This document shows positions 52,917-64,000 of a stretch of 64,000 nt of DNA, in pieces. Position 1 is the first letter of the stretch. Every line of letters begins with the position of its first letter. Below the pieces are notes generated by a model that saw only the letters and a program-made list of their open reading frames with translations, was not told the origin of the DNA and ran no database searches. The stretch spans positions 310,001 to 374,000 of the forward strand of contig NOWV01000057.1 in the NCBI GenBank assembly GCA_003344405.1. Reading direction: 5' to 3'. This DNA comes from Trichoplax sp. H2. Taxonomy: Eukaryota > Placozoa > Uniplacotomia > Trichoplacea. The translations under genes and the position numbers were made by a program.

Positions 52917-52975
52917 ATGGCGACACGTTAGCACCCGCTACTGTGTGACCGAAAGTAGTAAAGAACTACCATACA
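52917..52975 (-). pseudogene. TM6 relic of a class A GPCR
   Basis: On the minus strand this stretch reads as Trp, stop, FFTTFGHTVAGANVS, matching WPFFATTFGMAVTGVTF of pseudogene 6. The DNA also matches position by position with one 3-bp gap. It lies in the right orientation between receptors 7 and 8 of the same subgroup. Hydrophobic minus-strand stretches at about 53340-53230 (C-S-F-T then a helix) and 53780-53556 may be remains of its TM5 and TM2-TM3, but those are weaker. Confidence 0.5.
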
Positions 52976-54524
52976 GTAGATCCCCAGGTGTAGTGGAGCA
53001 AAGCATAAGTAATCTATTAGTTTAGTGTAGTAGTTCGCAACATAAGTTTGTGACAGAACCTAAGAAGCTTCTCTAACCACTATTGCTAGTAATGTTTGTA
53101 ATATCAAATTTTGTTGTACGCATTTGTACCTTACCGTGACGCTTCTTCAAGCCAATAATGTTGTAAACGATAAATATGTTAATAAAATTTTGTAGATATT
53201 CAATTTTTTTAATCTCAGTGCGATCAGCTAGAAAAGTACAACAAATGTTATAGGAATTAAAGATACTGGAGCTATAATTATAATAGAGTAGCTTTGGTTA
53301 GTAAATGAGCATGTCTTGCGTATTTTGTGAAAATAAGTACCTTAAGGTATAGCGACAGTATGCATAGATGGGCGACTAATATGGTATTGCGCTGAATCTC
53401 CATAGGTGAATATGTCTATACTGTTATATACAGCTATATTTTTAGATATTAATCTATGCACATATGTATTTTATTAATATAAGAATAATAAATAGCACAT
53501 ACTTGCTACGGGACTCGCTCTATGTGATGAGATAAAATTTATAAGGTTATGATAATTATATTCTATCGAGAAAAATAAGCCCTGGCACCTGTGTGCATTG
53601 TATAAAGCCATTAGTAGAGTTAGTAATCGAAATAAACTTATGTGCGATATTTTTTATTACTTCAAATGTTCGTATATGATAACTTAATTGCAATAACATT
53701 ATTGTTATTAAAAATATGCTGCTAGCGCTGTAATTATGTTTACTAGGATTAATAGAGTATATAAATGGAATAGCAATCAATAAAAAGTAGAAAGAGTTAC
53801 GTTATAAAGTGTTGTGAGTTGATGTGCACTTTGCACCGGTTCCAATTACTGTACCCTATGCTAGGTATAGATAATCTTATGGATGGAAGTAAATCGCACA
53901 GGTTCCAATTACTGTACCCTAGGCTAGGTATAGATAATCTTATGGATGGAAGTAAAATTGACTATACACACTGGGTTATTTCTTGTGTTTTTTATTGGGT
54001 AAGTAAGGGTTATGAGATACTTATAAGTTACTAAATATGCCTATTAGATATTACTTTCTTCAATTCAATTAAATTAATTCTGATGATACCATACAGAAAT
54101 TGAACTTGATGGTGATGATTATACTCTTCCATTACTCTTTTTCGCTTTAAATAAATATTTTGACGAAATTACTTAAGCATTGAAAGATAATTTATCATGA
54201 GACAAACAACAATTGTTGCTGTATGTATGCCTGAATAGCGAAATTACAGTCGTCAGAAGGTATACATGTAAGTATTCAAAAATATACAATAATTAATCTA
54301 ATTTCGTTTATTCTTTTCAATTCATCGATAATTTTATGATTGCATTGCTGCGATACGTAAAGTCCACGAAATAAATTAGATTAATCTGATAACTATTGTG
54401 CAGAATCGCTCTCTGCTTAACTAAGCCAAATTATTGATTTGTAAATTAAAAGTAGTTTTTATTGTAGACATTAATATAAGCTTTAGCCACCTTAAAAATT
54501 CGAGTTATCAACCCGTTTATTTCG
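52976..54524. other. Non-genic sequence with possible receptor remains
   Basis: Apart from the 63-bp tandem duplication at 53833 and doubtful hydrophobic remains of the relic at 52917, nothing is recognisable. Confidence 0.4.
53833..53956. repeat. 63-bp tandem duplication
   Basis: The block beginning ggttccaattactgtaccct occurs at 53838 and again at 53901 (period 63), followed both times by aggtatagataatcttatgg. Only a few substitutions separate the units. A 71-codon plus-strand frame over it is an artefact of the repeat. Confidence 0.9.
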
Positions 54525-55494
54525 TCATGATTTCTTTATCGCTACTAACTTAATCCACCAATAATTCAATGATTTCATAACTCCCTTTTTAATGTCGATA
54601 TCATAGGAATAATATAAGCAAGGGTTAATAATGCTGATGATAATATTAGTAGTGAAAGATAAAAATGCTAGAATATATAGGAATGCATTATCATAGAGCA
54701 ATTGCTGATATTCTTTCCCTGTCAAAACGATAGCTAATATTAAATAAATAATGGTCGCGTAAAGAGGGCATCCGCTGTCACTATCAGGATCGCCATCTTG
54801 ATAAAAATCCTCTTCATTAAGCGGTCTTGACTGAGCTGGATGGGTAGAGCTTCTTCCGGTCTAATGTATAGTTTCATGTAAGCTATAATCCTACTCTACC
54901 ATAGTTATTGGCCATAATTGCTACAGGTAAAGCGTAAAAAACTGCAGATGTTGTCCCTATATAGTAGCGTTAGCGGTTTGGTTACAGATAGATCGCAGTG
55001 TAGTGGATGTGTAGGATAACATCGAACATAGCTGATAGTTGGTAGCGTAAGAATAGTGGTAAATATTATTACTAAAGTTAAATTAATAGTTACAAAGCGT
55101 CTCTCGTTTCGAATATAATAAGATGACGATGGTTTAGCAATGGCATAATACCGATTAAAGCTGATTAATGCCATTAAGGCTATAGACACTTTAAATGATA
55201 ATATAGCAATATGCATAAAGGAGCGACAGGAGCGACGCAGTATTTTGCCTGGCATCTGTGATAATTTTGTAAATACGAGTACGGTTGAAAATGTTATTGC
55301 TGAAAATGAAAATGCCGCATCGACTATAACAGAAATGAAAACAATTCTGTAAGTTAATGATCGTAGCTTTTTTCTCTCATAATGGCATATGCTAGTATAA
55401 GGTTAAACGTAAATCCAGTGATCGTTAGTGAGATGCTAATTGCAGAAAGGACTTTGTAATTATAGGACGCTATAGTGTAGTTATGATGATTCAT
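54525..55494 (-). pseudogene. Class A GPCR pseudogene (receptor 8)
   Basis: Starts MNHHNYTIAS (ATG 55494) and ends after NPCLYYSYDIDIKKG. At least two frame changes: in an A6 run of the TM1-TM2 loop (after AIMREK, where LRSLTYRI continues in another frame), and in TM5 after KPLTLL. Functional residues are also gone: DRY reads NRY, the ICL3 PG reads PE (YIRPEEAL), and the TM6 WP is lost. ECL2 keeps LHCDL. ECL3 has TGKEYQQL, placing it with receptors 6 and 7. The combination of shifts and substituted signature residues means a clearly dead gene, older than pseudogene 6. Confidence 0.87.
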
Positions 55495-57497
55495 ATAATA
55501 AAATAATCGACGTACTTCTACTGCTCTAGGGCTAGCAGGCTATGCTAATGCAGTGAAGCCCAAATAAGTTTAAGGCTAAAATTATAGAATAATGCGAAAA
55601 TTGATAAATTGTACGCTAGATTGTAAGACTGTATAAGTTTCTAATTGTGGAAGATATTTACAGAATATATAGTAGTAATTGTATTGAGATGCTTACATAC
55701 GTAACATATATATAATTAGCTATTATAGTATATGTTGACCGCAGGATGATACGATTGCATTATTGTCTACGATTGATATTACAGATTGATTGCGTTTAAT
55801 TCATGCTCATAATATTTTTGATTACTAATTATGGATGCATGAAGTTATTTGGGGGTTAACTGATGATAAAGTATACTTGAAGACTATTGTAAAGTACAAA
55901 TAATGACTCCGAACCTATGAGGTATGAAAAAATTCAAAATTCTAAGCCTTAATGTAAAGAAGTTGTGATGAAGGGTCTATTTGGTTCGATTAATTTCGAA
56001 ATTTTTTTATTTTAATTTGGTAGTAATACATTCACCGCTATACTGTAGCATTAATGTTCTACCATATTAATTATTCTCCATTTGGTAATCATTAGAATTG
56101 CTAAGAGCCAATAGCCTTAATATAGCTAGTAGATTAGATGTAGTGTTGATAAATTAGAATGAAGGTGTTTGCCGTGCTAGCTTGGTTTTCTGTATTTTTT
56201 TGCTTCCACGATTAAATTTTTTAAAACCCTATATTTAGAGTATAGATAGATCACAATTATTAAGTACGATATCGTTATTTTTTTATCAGATTGCTTCAGC
56301 TAAGAAGTGTTTAAGGCGTTATGGGTATGGATTAAATTTTATAATTAAAGCCTAGTAATCAAGCATGAACATAAAGTTAATTTTTAACACCATCACAAAC
56401 ACTACTAGTCCTCGAATCCCAAAGATCATGTGAAATTTTAGGCAAACCTAACGATTCTTGCAGAAAGAACTTCGAGGATATGGCATTTCACTATATGTAT
56501 TATCAGCAATGTAAGAAATTCGATAGCTTAATCGCACTACAGTGCAATACTTCTTAGATAATGATAATCATCCCTTTTGCAGTTCTAAATTTATTCTTTA
56601 AACAAAGCTGTTTGAGTTAATGAGCTCCTGATCCAACAGATCACGGATTTTCAGGTTGTTTGTATTGTGCTAAAGAAGGCATTTACAATGAAATGGCTTT
56701 GTTTCAACTGATATCCAGGTCATTTATTATAAAATTATTTTTTACATTTTGTTCTACAAATTCTGTGTAACCAAATCGGTGATTCTTAACTTGCGAATAT
56801 CTAGTTTATTAATTTTTCGTTTTACAGATTTTGGTAGGTTGCTTTATTATAGTATTGATGCAGCCTACAGATTCAATTTTGGCCGTCATATGCACTTATA
56901 TAAGCAAATTTAAACAGAATCTCTGCTGCACATGCTAACCTAAGTATTTAGATATGTCTTAAACTAATACGCAGAAATCTAAGATTTATCTTGTTTTAAT
57001 TGATCTGAAATCACAACCGATTTTTACACCCCTAAGTTTGCAAAGAATAGCGTAGATTATCTTGAATTGATACAGCTACTGCATTGAAATAAAGCTATTC
57101 TTTAGATACAGATAGATCACCTTAGTTCCTACACACGAAAGTCTACCAGAATGCATGAGAGTACATGAGTCTAGATATACTGCAGACTAGAAGTAGATTT
57201 AAGTTACAAAAATGATTCATAGATGAAAATATACCATATCATGATTTGATAAAATACTGCCTAAGATCAAAGTTTTCGATATTGTGATTCTTTTAATAAA
57301 AGAATTATAATGAATAGCAATGTTTAATACTTAAAATATAAGATTATCTTCATGAAATAATAAAATTTACGCCATTAGTTTACTTTACTTTGCTGTTCTT
57401 CAGATGCTTCCTATTGATATAGTCTGCCGAGAGAGCGCCAGTAATCATAACAAATCCAAAACTCAGTTCACTTAATCTGAAATCTTTGATGAGATAG
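55495..57497. other. Non-genic sequence
   Basis: Between pseudogene 8 and the end of receptor 9. The minus-strand frame at 57380-57589 mostly overlaps the 3' end of receptor 9 in another frame. Nothing else recognised. Confidence 0.5.
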
Positions 57498-58472
57498 TTA
57501 GCTACTAATGTGAAGAACTCTCCCATTAGCCTTCTTTGAAAATAGCTTTCTTGCAATATGCCAAGCAATTTTGCGAATATTGCTATCAAACTGTAGATAA
57601 AACAATGGATTTATTACCGCAATACTAGTAGTACCAGCAAATGAGAAAAATGCCAAGAGGTAGTAGACAATATTGATATTTTGAATTTGCTTTAAAGATT
57701 TTCCTGTAATTGCCATTCCTACACCCGTGGCAAAGAATGGCCAAGTTGAAAGTAAATATGCGGCTGTGATACAGAATAAAAATCTATTTAGCTTTTTCTT
57801 TTGGCGTTCATGACTCATGTTGTGACCGATCCTAACACCAGGTCTTACGTACGTAAATTGGTATCTGATGATGCTGCCATAAGCAAATACAATGATAATA
57901 CATGGAATAACATACAAGACCAGCACGATGGCTACTAAATAAATAGATATTGCTATTGTAAACTCACGTATGTCACAGAAATCTGTTTCATTTCGATAAA
58001 CATCATTGTATATTGCGGTAGGAATGGTAGTTATAGTAGCAATAGTGCAAACAAGAAGTTGTGCAATTTTAAGTATTTTGCTTTTATTTTTACGATAAAA
58101 GAATGATATTGGCTTGACTGCGGCATAATAGCGATCTACGCTAATAATGCATAATGTATAGATAGAAATAGCGTAAGATGTCAGTATTATATAAAATAGG
58201 CCTCGGCATAGAATAGATCCTAAGACGTAGTTCACATTAGTCGTTACTAAAATTATGAAAGCGGTAGCTGATGTTATATTAGATATTATGTCCGAAATAA
58301 TATTGACACGGATTAAGAAATAGCTTATATTATGAAAGCAAGAATTTGTACTAATGATGTATAAAACAAAAGCATTTAAAACTAAACCTAGTAAAGAAAT
58401 TGGTATAGCAGCTGCTGCTGCGTAACTTCGAAGTGCTTGAAAGAAAGAAAAATTGATACCTGAAGTGTTCAT
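57498..58472 (-). CDS. Class A GPCR, single exon (receptor 9)
   Basis: 324 residues. Key positions: N33, D61, C89 with C166, D113-R114-Y115, YVRPG 208-212, TWP 243-245, NPLFY 288-292, QFDSNIRK in helix 8. N-glycosylation sites at N2 and N7. A run of alanines (residues 18-22) leads into TM1. ECL2 reads DVYRNETDFCDIR, with a further sequon (N161-E-T) next to the disulfide cysteine. ECL3 is ITGKSLKQI, mixing the ITG of the 6/7/8 subgroup with the KSLxQ of the others. ICL3 carries HERQKKK. The C-tail has about 25 residues. T282 occupies the opsin lysine site. Confidence 0.93.
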   Translation of the reverse strand: MNTSGINFSFFQALRSYAAAAAIPISLLGLVLNAFVLYIISTNSCFHNISYFLIRVNIISDIISNITSATAFIILVTTNVNYVLGSILCRGLFYIILTSYAISIYTLCIISVDRYYAAVKPISFFYRKNKSKILKIAQLLVCTIATITTIPTAIYNDVYRNETDFCDIREFTIAISIYLVAIVLVLYVIPCIIIVFAYGSIIRYQFTYVRPGVRIGHNMSHERQKKKLNRFLFCITAAYLLSTWPFFATGVGMAITGKSLKQIQNINIVYYLLAFFSFAGTTSIAVINPLFYLQFDSNIRKIAWHIARKLFSKKANGRVLHISS

Positions 58473-61400
58473 AACTCATTCTATGTCTTCATTGAAGGTG
58501 AATTCTGATGATAAAGCATAAAATTTTTTTACTCTCGTACTTCTATCTTGTAATTCTTTATATAAATATATTATATGGGCAGTTTTCGAAATGAACCCTT
58601 TTGCTTTAAAAGTGCTCGAGTAATGTTGGCTTGAGGAAAGTAAGCAAATAAGCTTTTCTTCCAAATATACACGTACACATCTGATTTCAAGGTCTGCTCA
58701 CTATGGCAACCTTCACAAGTACAGAATAAGATTGGTAGGCTTATTAAATTTATTGATCAATAATTAACTCTAATCCACGGCTTATTTTAATTAACCTATT
58801 TGTCGAAATTGTAATGCCATCTTATAAGATTTCAATAAAACCAACGTCTTTATGTATATGTCAACCTGAAGACAATTTCATTGTCATGGTGACAATGATT
58901 AATCTATTAAAAACACTAATAAAAAGCCATAAATTGCTGTTTATCATAACCTTTCTAATCGTAAATAAAATTTTAGTTAATACTGACATTCAATGGTGCT
59001 CATTCAATTGCTCTAAAGTCAATCTTTCTTGCATTATGATCTCCGCAATAAGAATGGTCTGAAATTGATGTAAAATCATGCATGATTTCTAGAAAAGCTG
59101 TAAATTAAAATCACTTGATTAACTATGTTAGATATTATTGTTTAATTATTATTGCTAGAAAATGAGTCAAAAATTTTTCTTCATTATTTCGATCAATTCT
59201 TGCTCTATTGAATCAGATCTTAAATCAGTTGTAAACATTCGTTGTGATCGTCTATCATCTTGGCTTAAGTTTGTCATGTATGTGGATTTAGACCGAAATA
59301 TCCTATTTATTTGCAGCTAATGCCAAGTGTTATAAATTGTCTTACCAGTTATTATTATTAGAACTATGTTTACTATATCACGGATAGTAAAACCATCTTT
59401 ACTAGAGGTTACGTAGCATTCGATAGAATTATTTTTGAGCTTGATAAAAATCTTTTAGCACTATAATAAGTTATGTGGCAGATCTATTTTGTTGCTTCTA
59501 ATATTCTCGCAATAGATCAATAAAATAGCGGTTATCAGTTAAAAATTTAAGCTGCTTGTGAGTTACAGCTATAATCTAGCCAGTTTCTCAGGTTTTGGAG
59601 ATTCTTAAATTAAAGTTCACTTGGTAAATAGTCGTAACTCAAACTTTGCTAAAATAATACATAACAGACAATATTTTAATATTTACATTAAATTTGAAAT
59701 AATCCATAAAGTATAGTGCGCTCCGTGTAAAGATCTATGTGTATGCCACAACTACCCTTGCGACACAAGAAAACAACACAATACTTATAATAAACTTTAC
59801 ATTAATCCGCAGAACTACTTTCCAAGCGTACGGTATAGTAGCTGGAATTCTCGCGAAGTACTAACTCGCTCTACATAATATACTACACAAAACTATCGCA
59901 CAACTTAACCTTAACCTGAATCACTTTTTATTGATCACAGTCCTTCTTATATACTCTTTCCGGTGTTATAAACATATTTACTATACTATCAACACATTTC
60001 AATAACAAAGATGTTGTTACGATTGAATTATCAAATACGGACATTCGAGGTAATAAACAATTTCATACATAAATCTTCTTCGACTGTAAGCCCTGTTAAG
60101 CTCCTATGTTCACGATACTTACTTGTAACATATTACTATATCATCATAATATATCATAGTAACTTAGCTTATAACTAGCAATAATAATTCCTAAAGTAGT
60201 AGTTCATACTTATGAAAAGTTCAAAACAAAATGTTATCATAAACTACACATCCATATCCAAGTTATTTTGATGACTGTGGCAGTGTAGTTCTTTATAAAC
60301 TTATTATTGGTATATTATAAAATCATCTTTGACCCTATAGTACATTAGATAGCATGGAACTGGGATGTGAATGGAAAATTTTAAGTGTGGTTTAAAAGAA
60401 TTAATAATTTAACTCTAGTTCCGCATCGTTTTGTACGCTCTTCGTAAGCACGAAATAAAGTAAACCTATTCTATAACTAAGGCTAAATAGTTCTTCACTG
60501 ACTGTAATCCTGACTTATATATATCCGATATACCACATTACACGATATCCATCCTTGCATATCGAATTCCAGTGCGACTTAGAGCAAAAAGACAAGTTAA
60601 ACTATAGCTTGCAATACGAAATAATATTATATGTTATACAGACTGCATGAGTATAATTAATACAGTACCTTGCTACTACATAAACTCATAACAATTTTAT
60701 TTAATTATAATTGAAAGACATAACTATACAGTTTTTAAACGTATATTATACAACTTGAGCATGGGAATCACTCGTAAAAATCCGAGAATTGTTTAGTACA
60801 GTAATAATTATTTAATTTTCCCGTTTTTTGAGTTAATTTAGTTACACGTTATAAGTATAATTACTTGTGCAGATGAATACGAGAATAATAACTGCAAATA
60901 CTCTGTCTATTAAGAGTTACAGAATTGGTCATCAAAATCTTGATTATTTTCCTTTCATCTGTCTCAACATAGCAATCCTAGTTATTTAATAGGGATTCGA
61001 TGTTTTTTATTAGCGTTTCCTTACAATGCAAATTAATTGTAAATTTCTTTGTCATATCTTTATAATAATTATCGGAGTCTATTTCTAGTTATCAAATATT
61101 CACATACTTTAAATCAATCGCCATGAAATAACATCTTTAATTGCATCAATTTTCAATTCATAGTACTTATGTTTGAGGTAACTATGCCCAAAATCGCGAG
61201 GGAAAATTTTAACTCATTGGTTAAGGTATAATTCTGGCTATGTACGGAGGGGGGTATTCGAAAGTCATGTTAAGCATTGGAGGTGTAAGTTGAAGTAGAT
61301 AATTCATCTGATGGAGCTCTGGATTGTTAACAATTCCTCGTACTACATTTATTGAAAGAATCGCATTGCCGTATCAAAATGGTATCTTATTTTTTAATTA

Positions 61401-62620
61401 CATCTCATCATTTGGATACTAGGACCTGGACACATTGCTCCTAATTTACAATAGTATACTTCTCTTCACTTACTTTATAAACGAATATTCACTTTCTTCT
61501 CTGTACAGGAAAAAATTCCAAGTATTGCTAAATATTTAATCTATCAATTAGTCGTATTATTACGATGACTGGTGGACACTGATTGCGAAATTTTAGTGAT
61601 CATTAATAATACGGCTTCATTTAACACATTCTGGCGCAGTAAGTAACTAGTAAATAAACAATTAATATGAGTTAGATGCAGAGAAGTACGAAATTACAAA
61701 ATAAGGATGAGAATATAACCTATTAGGGTTCTAGTCTTTTAGCAATAAAGATTATTATATGGTGATTAGCTTGAAATTTATAAAATTGCGAAATTCAACA
61801 AATTTGATAATTAATCCTTTAATTTTATCATCGTCGCCTGTGTAAAATTAATTTCCAATTAAAGTAAGGTGCTTGAAGAGGTATTGTACGCACCATATGG
61901 CCTTTACCAGTGATCATAGTGCATCAAATGAATTTCCTTTTCGGTAGCAGCCTAATCATATTACCTTTATTATTTGTTTCATAACATCTACAATGGAAAG
62001 GCTCTGAAAAATAAATCAGTAAATGTAGCTAGCAGTGCAACAGTTGCTTTCTTTCAACACCAAAATAATTTTACAAGAATGAGAATATAAAATTTATGTA
62101 CACGAGTATGTATAGAAGAAAATTTCACTTTACGGTGTTTTGTTTAAGAGTGAAATACATTTGAAAGTATAGAATTTATGAACAAATGAACAAATATATA
62201 ACATGAACGCTGTGCATGTACTAAGTATTAGCGTCGTATCTAGTATTTATAACCGGCTAAGGAACTACGTACTAATAATTTTAGTATTGATTGACATTTG
62301 AAATTCTCGTTTTTGCATATTATTGTACAGAGTGTGCTAATAGCTGTTGCAAGGTAAATTATAGCAATTGATCATTAAATCCGATCCTATCAATAGATGC
62401 GAGATAAACAAAGTCTTGTATTTCTGAAACGCAAAATAAAGTAAAATTATTAATTTTGCTTTTCCTACACTTAAAGATTTATAAACTATTTCGCTTCCAT
62501 GATTAACAATTCGATTTAAGAATTTTATTTTATGATTATATTAAATAAGATATCTCGACATAACTGTAACTAATTAGATTGAAATATCAGTGCTTACAGA
62601 ATGTCAAATATGCATGATCT
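58473..62620. other. Gene-poor stretch, 4.1 kb
   Basis: Between receptors 9 and 10. From about 59700 to 60000 the plus strand has more C than G, weaker than at 20580-21250. An 82-codon plus-strand frame at 58814-59062 matches nothing I recognise. No RNA gene or repeat boundary seen. Confidence 0.45.
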
Positions 62621-63640
62621 TCATTGAAGCCTAAAGTTTACTGCTGTTGTTTGGAGATTAGGATTATGAGCTACCACTTGAATTTTTCTGTTATTTTGCT
62701 TTAGCAATAATTTCCTTATGAGGTCGTATGACTTATTTCTGATATTTGTATCAAACTTCAAATAGAGATATGGATTTATGACACTTATACCCGTGGTTAT
62801 ATCGTATGAAAGAAAAGCTAGAAAATAGTAAGAACAATTTTCATGGAATAACTTTCGAAGCGATTTTTGGGTAAAGGCTATACCTAAGCTTGTTGCAAAG
62901 TAAGGCCAAGTCAGAAGTAAGAGAGAAGTTGTAAAGTAAACCAGAACTTTTACTTGCTTGCTCTTTTTAAATTCTTCTTCTTGTTTCTTTTCAATGGTTA
63001 CTTTTCCTGGTCTTACATGATTTTTTAAGTAGTCAATAATTTTCCAGTAAGTGTATGCTAAGATAGATGAAGGAATGATGAATAGCCATACGGTACTCAG
63101 AATGAAATAGATTGAAGTTGCGGTATTAACTTTTATAAAATCGCAAAATTTAGGTTGATCAGGATATGTATCCATTAAAATAAGTATAGGAGCACAGACT
63201 GACATAGCAATAGTAACAATCATTATTTGTCCAATAAGTACTATTTTAGTTCTATGTGTCTGATAATATCGGATCGATGATTTTACAGTTACAAAATATC
63301 TATCAACGCTGATTAAACACAGAGTAAGAATTGAAGTTCCATACGATACAAGTACGATATAAACTAAAATACGACATAATAATCGACCTGTTTCATATTT
63401 AAAGTCTACTGCAATAAATAAAAGATAGCCAAAGCTAGCTATTAATGTTATGATAATATCTGATACAACTGATACACGAATTAAATTGTAAGTAATTTTA
63501 TGAAAGTAGGCGAATTTAATCATAACGTAGAATATAAATAAATTAGTTAAAAAGCCAACGGCAAAAAGTGGTATTGCAGCTATAGAGGCATAACTGTTGA
63601 TAATTATAAAGTCAATGCTGATGTTAGATTTATTAGCCAT
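62621..63640 (-). CDS. Class A GPCR, single exon (receptor 10)
   Basis: 339 residues. Key positions: N33, D61, C89 with C166, D113-R114-Y115, HVRPG 208-212, TWP 244-246, NPYLY 289-293, KFDTNIRNK in helix 8. N-glycosylation sites at N3 and N6. The ICL2 segment after DRY reads FVTVKSSIRYY, so the Pro typical of this loop is Ser, as in receptor 3. ECL2 is DTYPDQPKFCDF. ICL3 is highly charged (VTIEKKQEEEFKKSK). ECL3 carries FTQKSLRKLF. The C-tail of about 40 residues is Asn- and Gln-rich. T283 occupies the opsin lysine site. The first ATG of the frame is used. Confidence 0.93.
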   Translation of the reverse strand: MANKSNISIDFIIINSYASIAAIPLFAVGFLTNLFIFYVMIKFAYFHKITYNLIRVSVVSDIIITLIASFGYLLFIAVDFKYETGRLLCRILVYIVLVSYGTSILTLCLISVDRYFVTVKSSIRYYQTHRTKIVLIGQIMIVTIAMSVCAPILILMDTYPDQPKFCDFIKVNTATSIYFILSTVWLFIIPSSILAYTYWKIIDYLKNHVRPGKVTIEKKQEEEFKKSKQVKVLVYFTTSLLLLTWPYFATSLGIAFTQKSLRKLFHENCSYYFLAFLSYDITTGISVINPYLYLKFDTNIRNKSYDLIRKLLLKQNNRKIQVVAHNPNLQTTAVNFRLQ

Positions 63641-64000
63641 TTTTAAGAGAGTTTTAAATCGCCGCCGAAGAAATGTTACATTAAAGATCGGATAATAAAT
63701 ATAAATTCAGATTATGCGTATATGATACATAGGAGATTTAACTTTTTGTCTTCCAGTGCTGATCTTTATAATTGTTATATGAACAATCTAATTTTGAATT
63801 ACAAATAAACAATATACAGAATGCTCATAATGGATCAAACTAGACTGATTGTCACCTAAAACTAAAGATGGCAAACAAATTTTTATAATAATAGTAATGA
63901 ATGTGCATATTGTACGGTGCATTGATTAATGTATCTCTGATCTGCTGTGTCCGTTAATAATCCAAAATAGGTAACTTTTCTAAACGTAGAATCTATAAGT
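63641..64000. other. 5' flank of receptor 10
   Basis: Upstream sequence of the last receptor to the window edge. No gene or clear promoter element recognised. Confidence 0.5.

Noticed and set aside
57380-57589. 69-codon minus-strand frame at the end of receptor 9
   Set aside because: Mostly overlaps the 3' end of the receptor in another frame and has no similarity; treated as a shadow.
16500-63640. Idea that the receptors are opsins
   Set aside because: No member has Lys at the retinal attachment site six residues before the TM7 Asn, and the TM6 and ICL3 signatures differ from opsins.

Overview
The window looks like AT-rich nuclear DNA from an early-branching animal. The left quarter holds intron-rich genes with short GT-AG introns and clear animal orthologues. 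The rest is a sparse, tandemly expanded cluster of single-exon rhodopsin-like (class A) G-protein-coupled receptors. A placozoan (Trichoplax-type) genome is the best fit, but that is an inference from architecture and base composition, not a proven identity.

Layout. 1-6008 (minus): most of a mitochondrial presequence protease (PITRM1/PreP, M16C) gene, reconstructed here as 24 exons and running off the left edge. 7822-10158 (minus): a three-exon UDP-glucuronosyltransferase locus broken by an in-frame TGA and two opposite one-base frame changes. 6293-6407 and 11116-11925: arrays of palindromic GTAC/CAGTACTG sequence. 13242-15282 (plus): a complete seven-coding-exon CEP57-type centrosomal gene. 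16500-63640: ten recognisable receptor loci, seven apparently intact (16500, 29146, 32625, 41414, 50600, 57498, 62621) and three broken (24505, 47274, 54525), plus a TM6 relic at 52917. All are on the minus strand except 29146-30186.

The receptors share D2.50, DRY, an NPxxY variant and the TM3-ECL2 cysteine pair. They also share two signatures that depart from textbook class A receptors. One is a [YHR]-x-[RQ]-P-G motif at the TM5/ICL3 border. The other is a TM6 Thr/Ser-Trp-Pro in place of Cys-Trp-x-Pro. None has the retinal lysine of opsins or the TM3 aspartate of amine receptors, so their ligands are unknown. Three at 47-55 kb (47274, 50600, 54525) form a distinct subgroup in which two of the three are pseudogenes.

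Between the receptors lie long stretches without recognisable genes. They contain three copies of a roughly 630-bp interspersed element (26545, 39135, 48755), two with apparent 5-bp target-site duplications. They also contain an assembly gap (21878-21897) flanked by two versions of the same locus that differ by an indel of about 398 bp, probably allelic haplotypes, and several small tandem or inverted repeats. The CEP57, protease and UGT genes are unrelated housekeeping or metabolic neighbours; nothing suggests joint function with the receptors.
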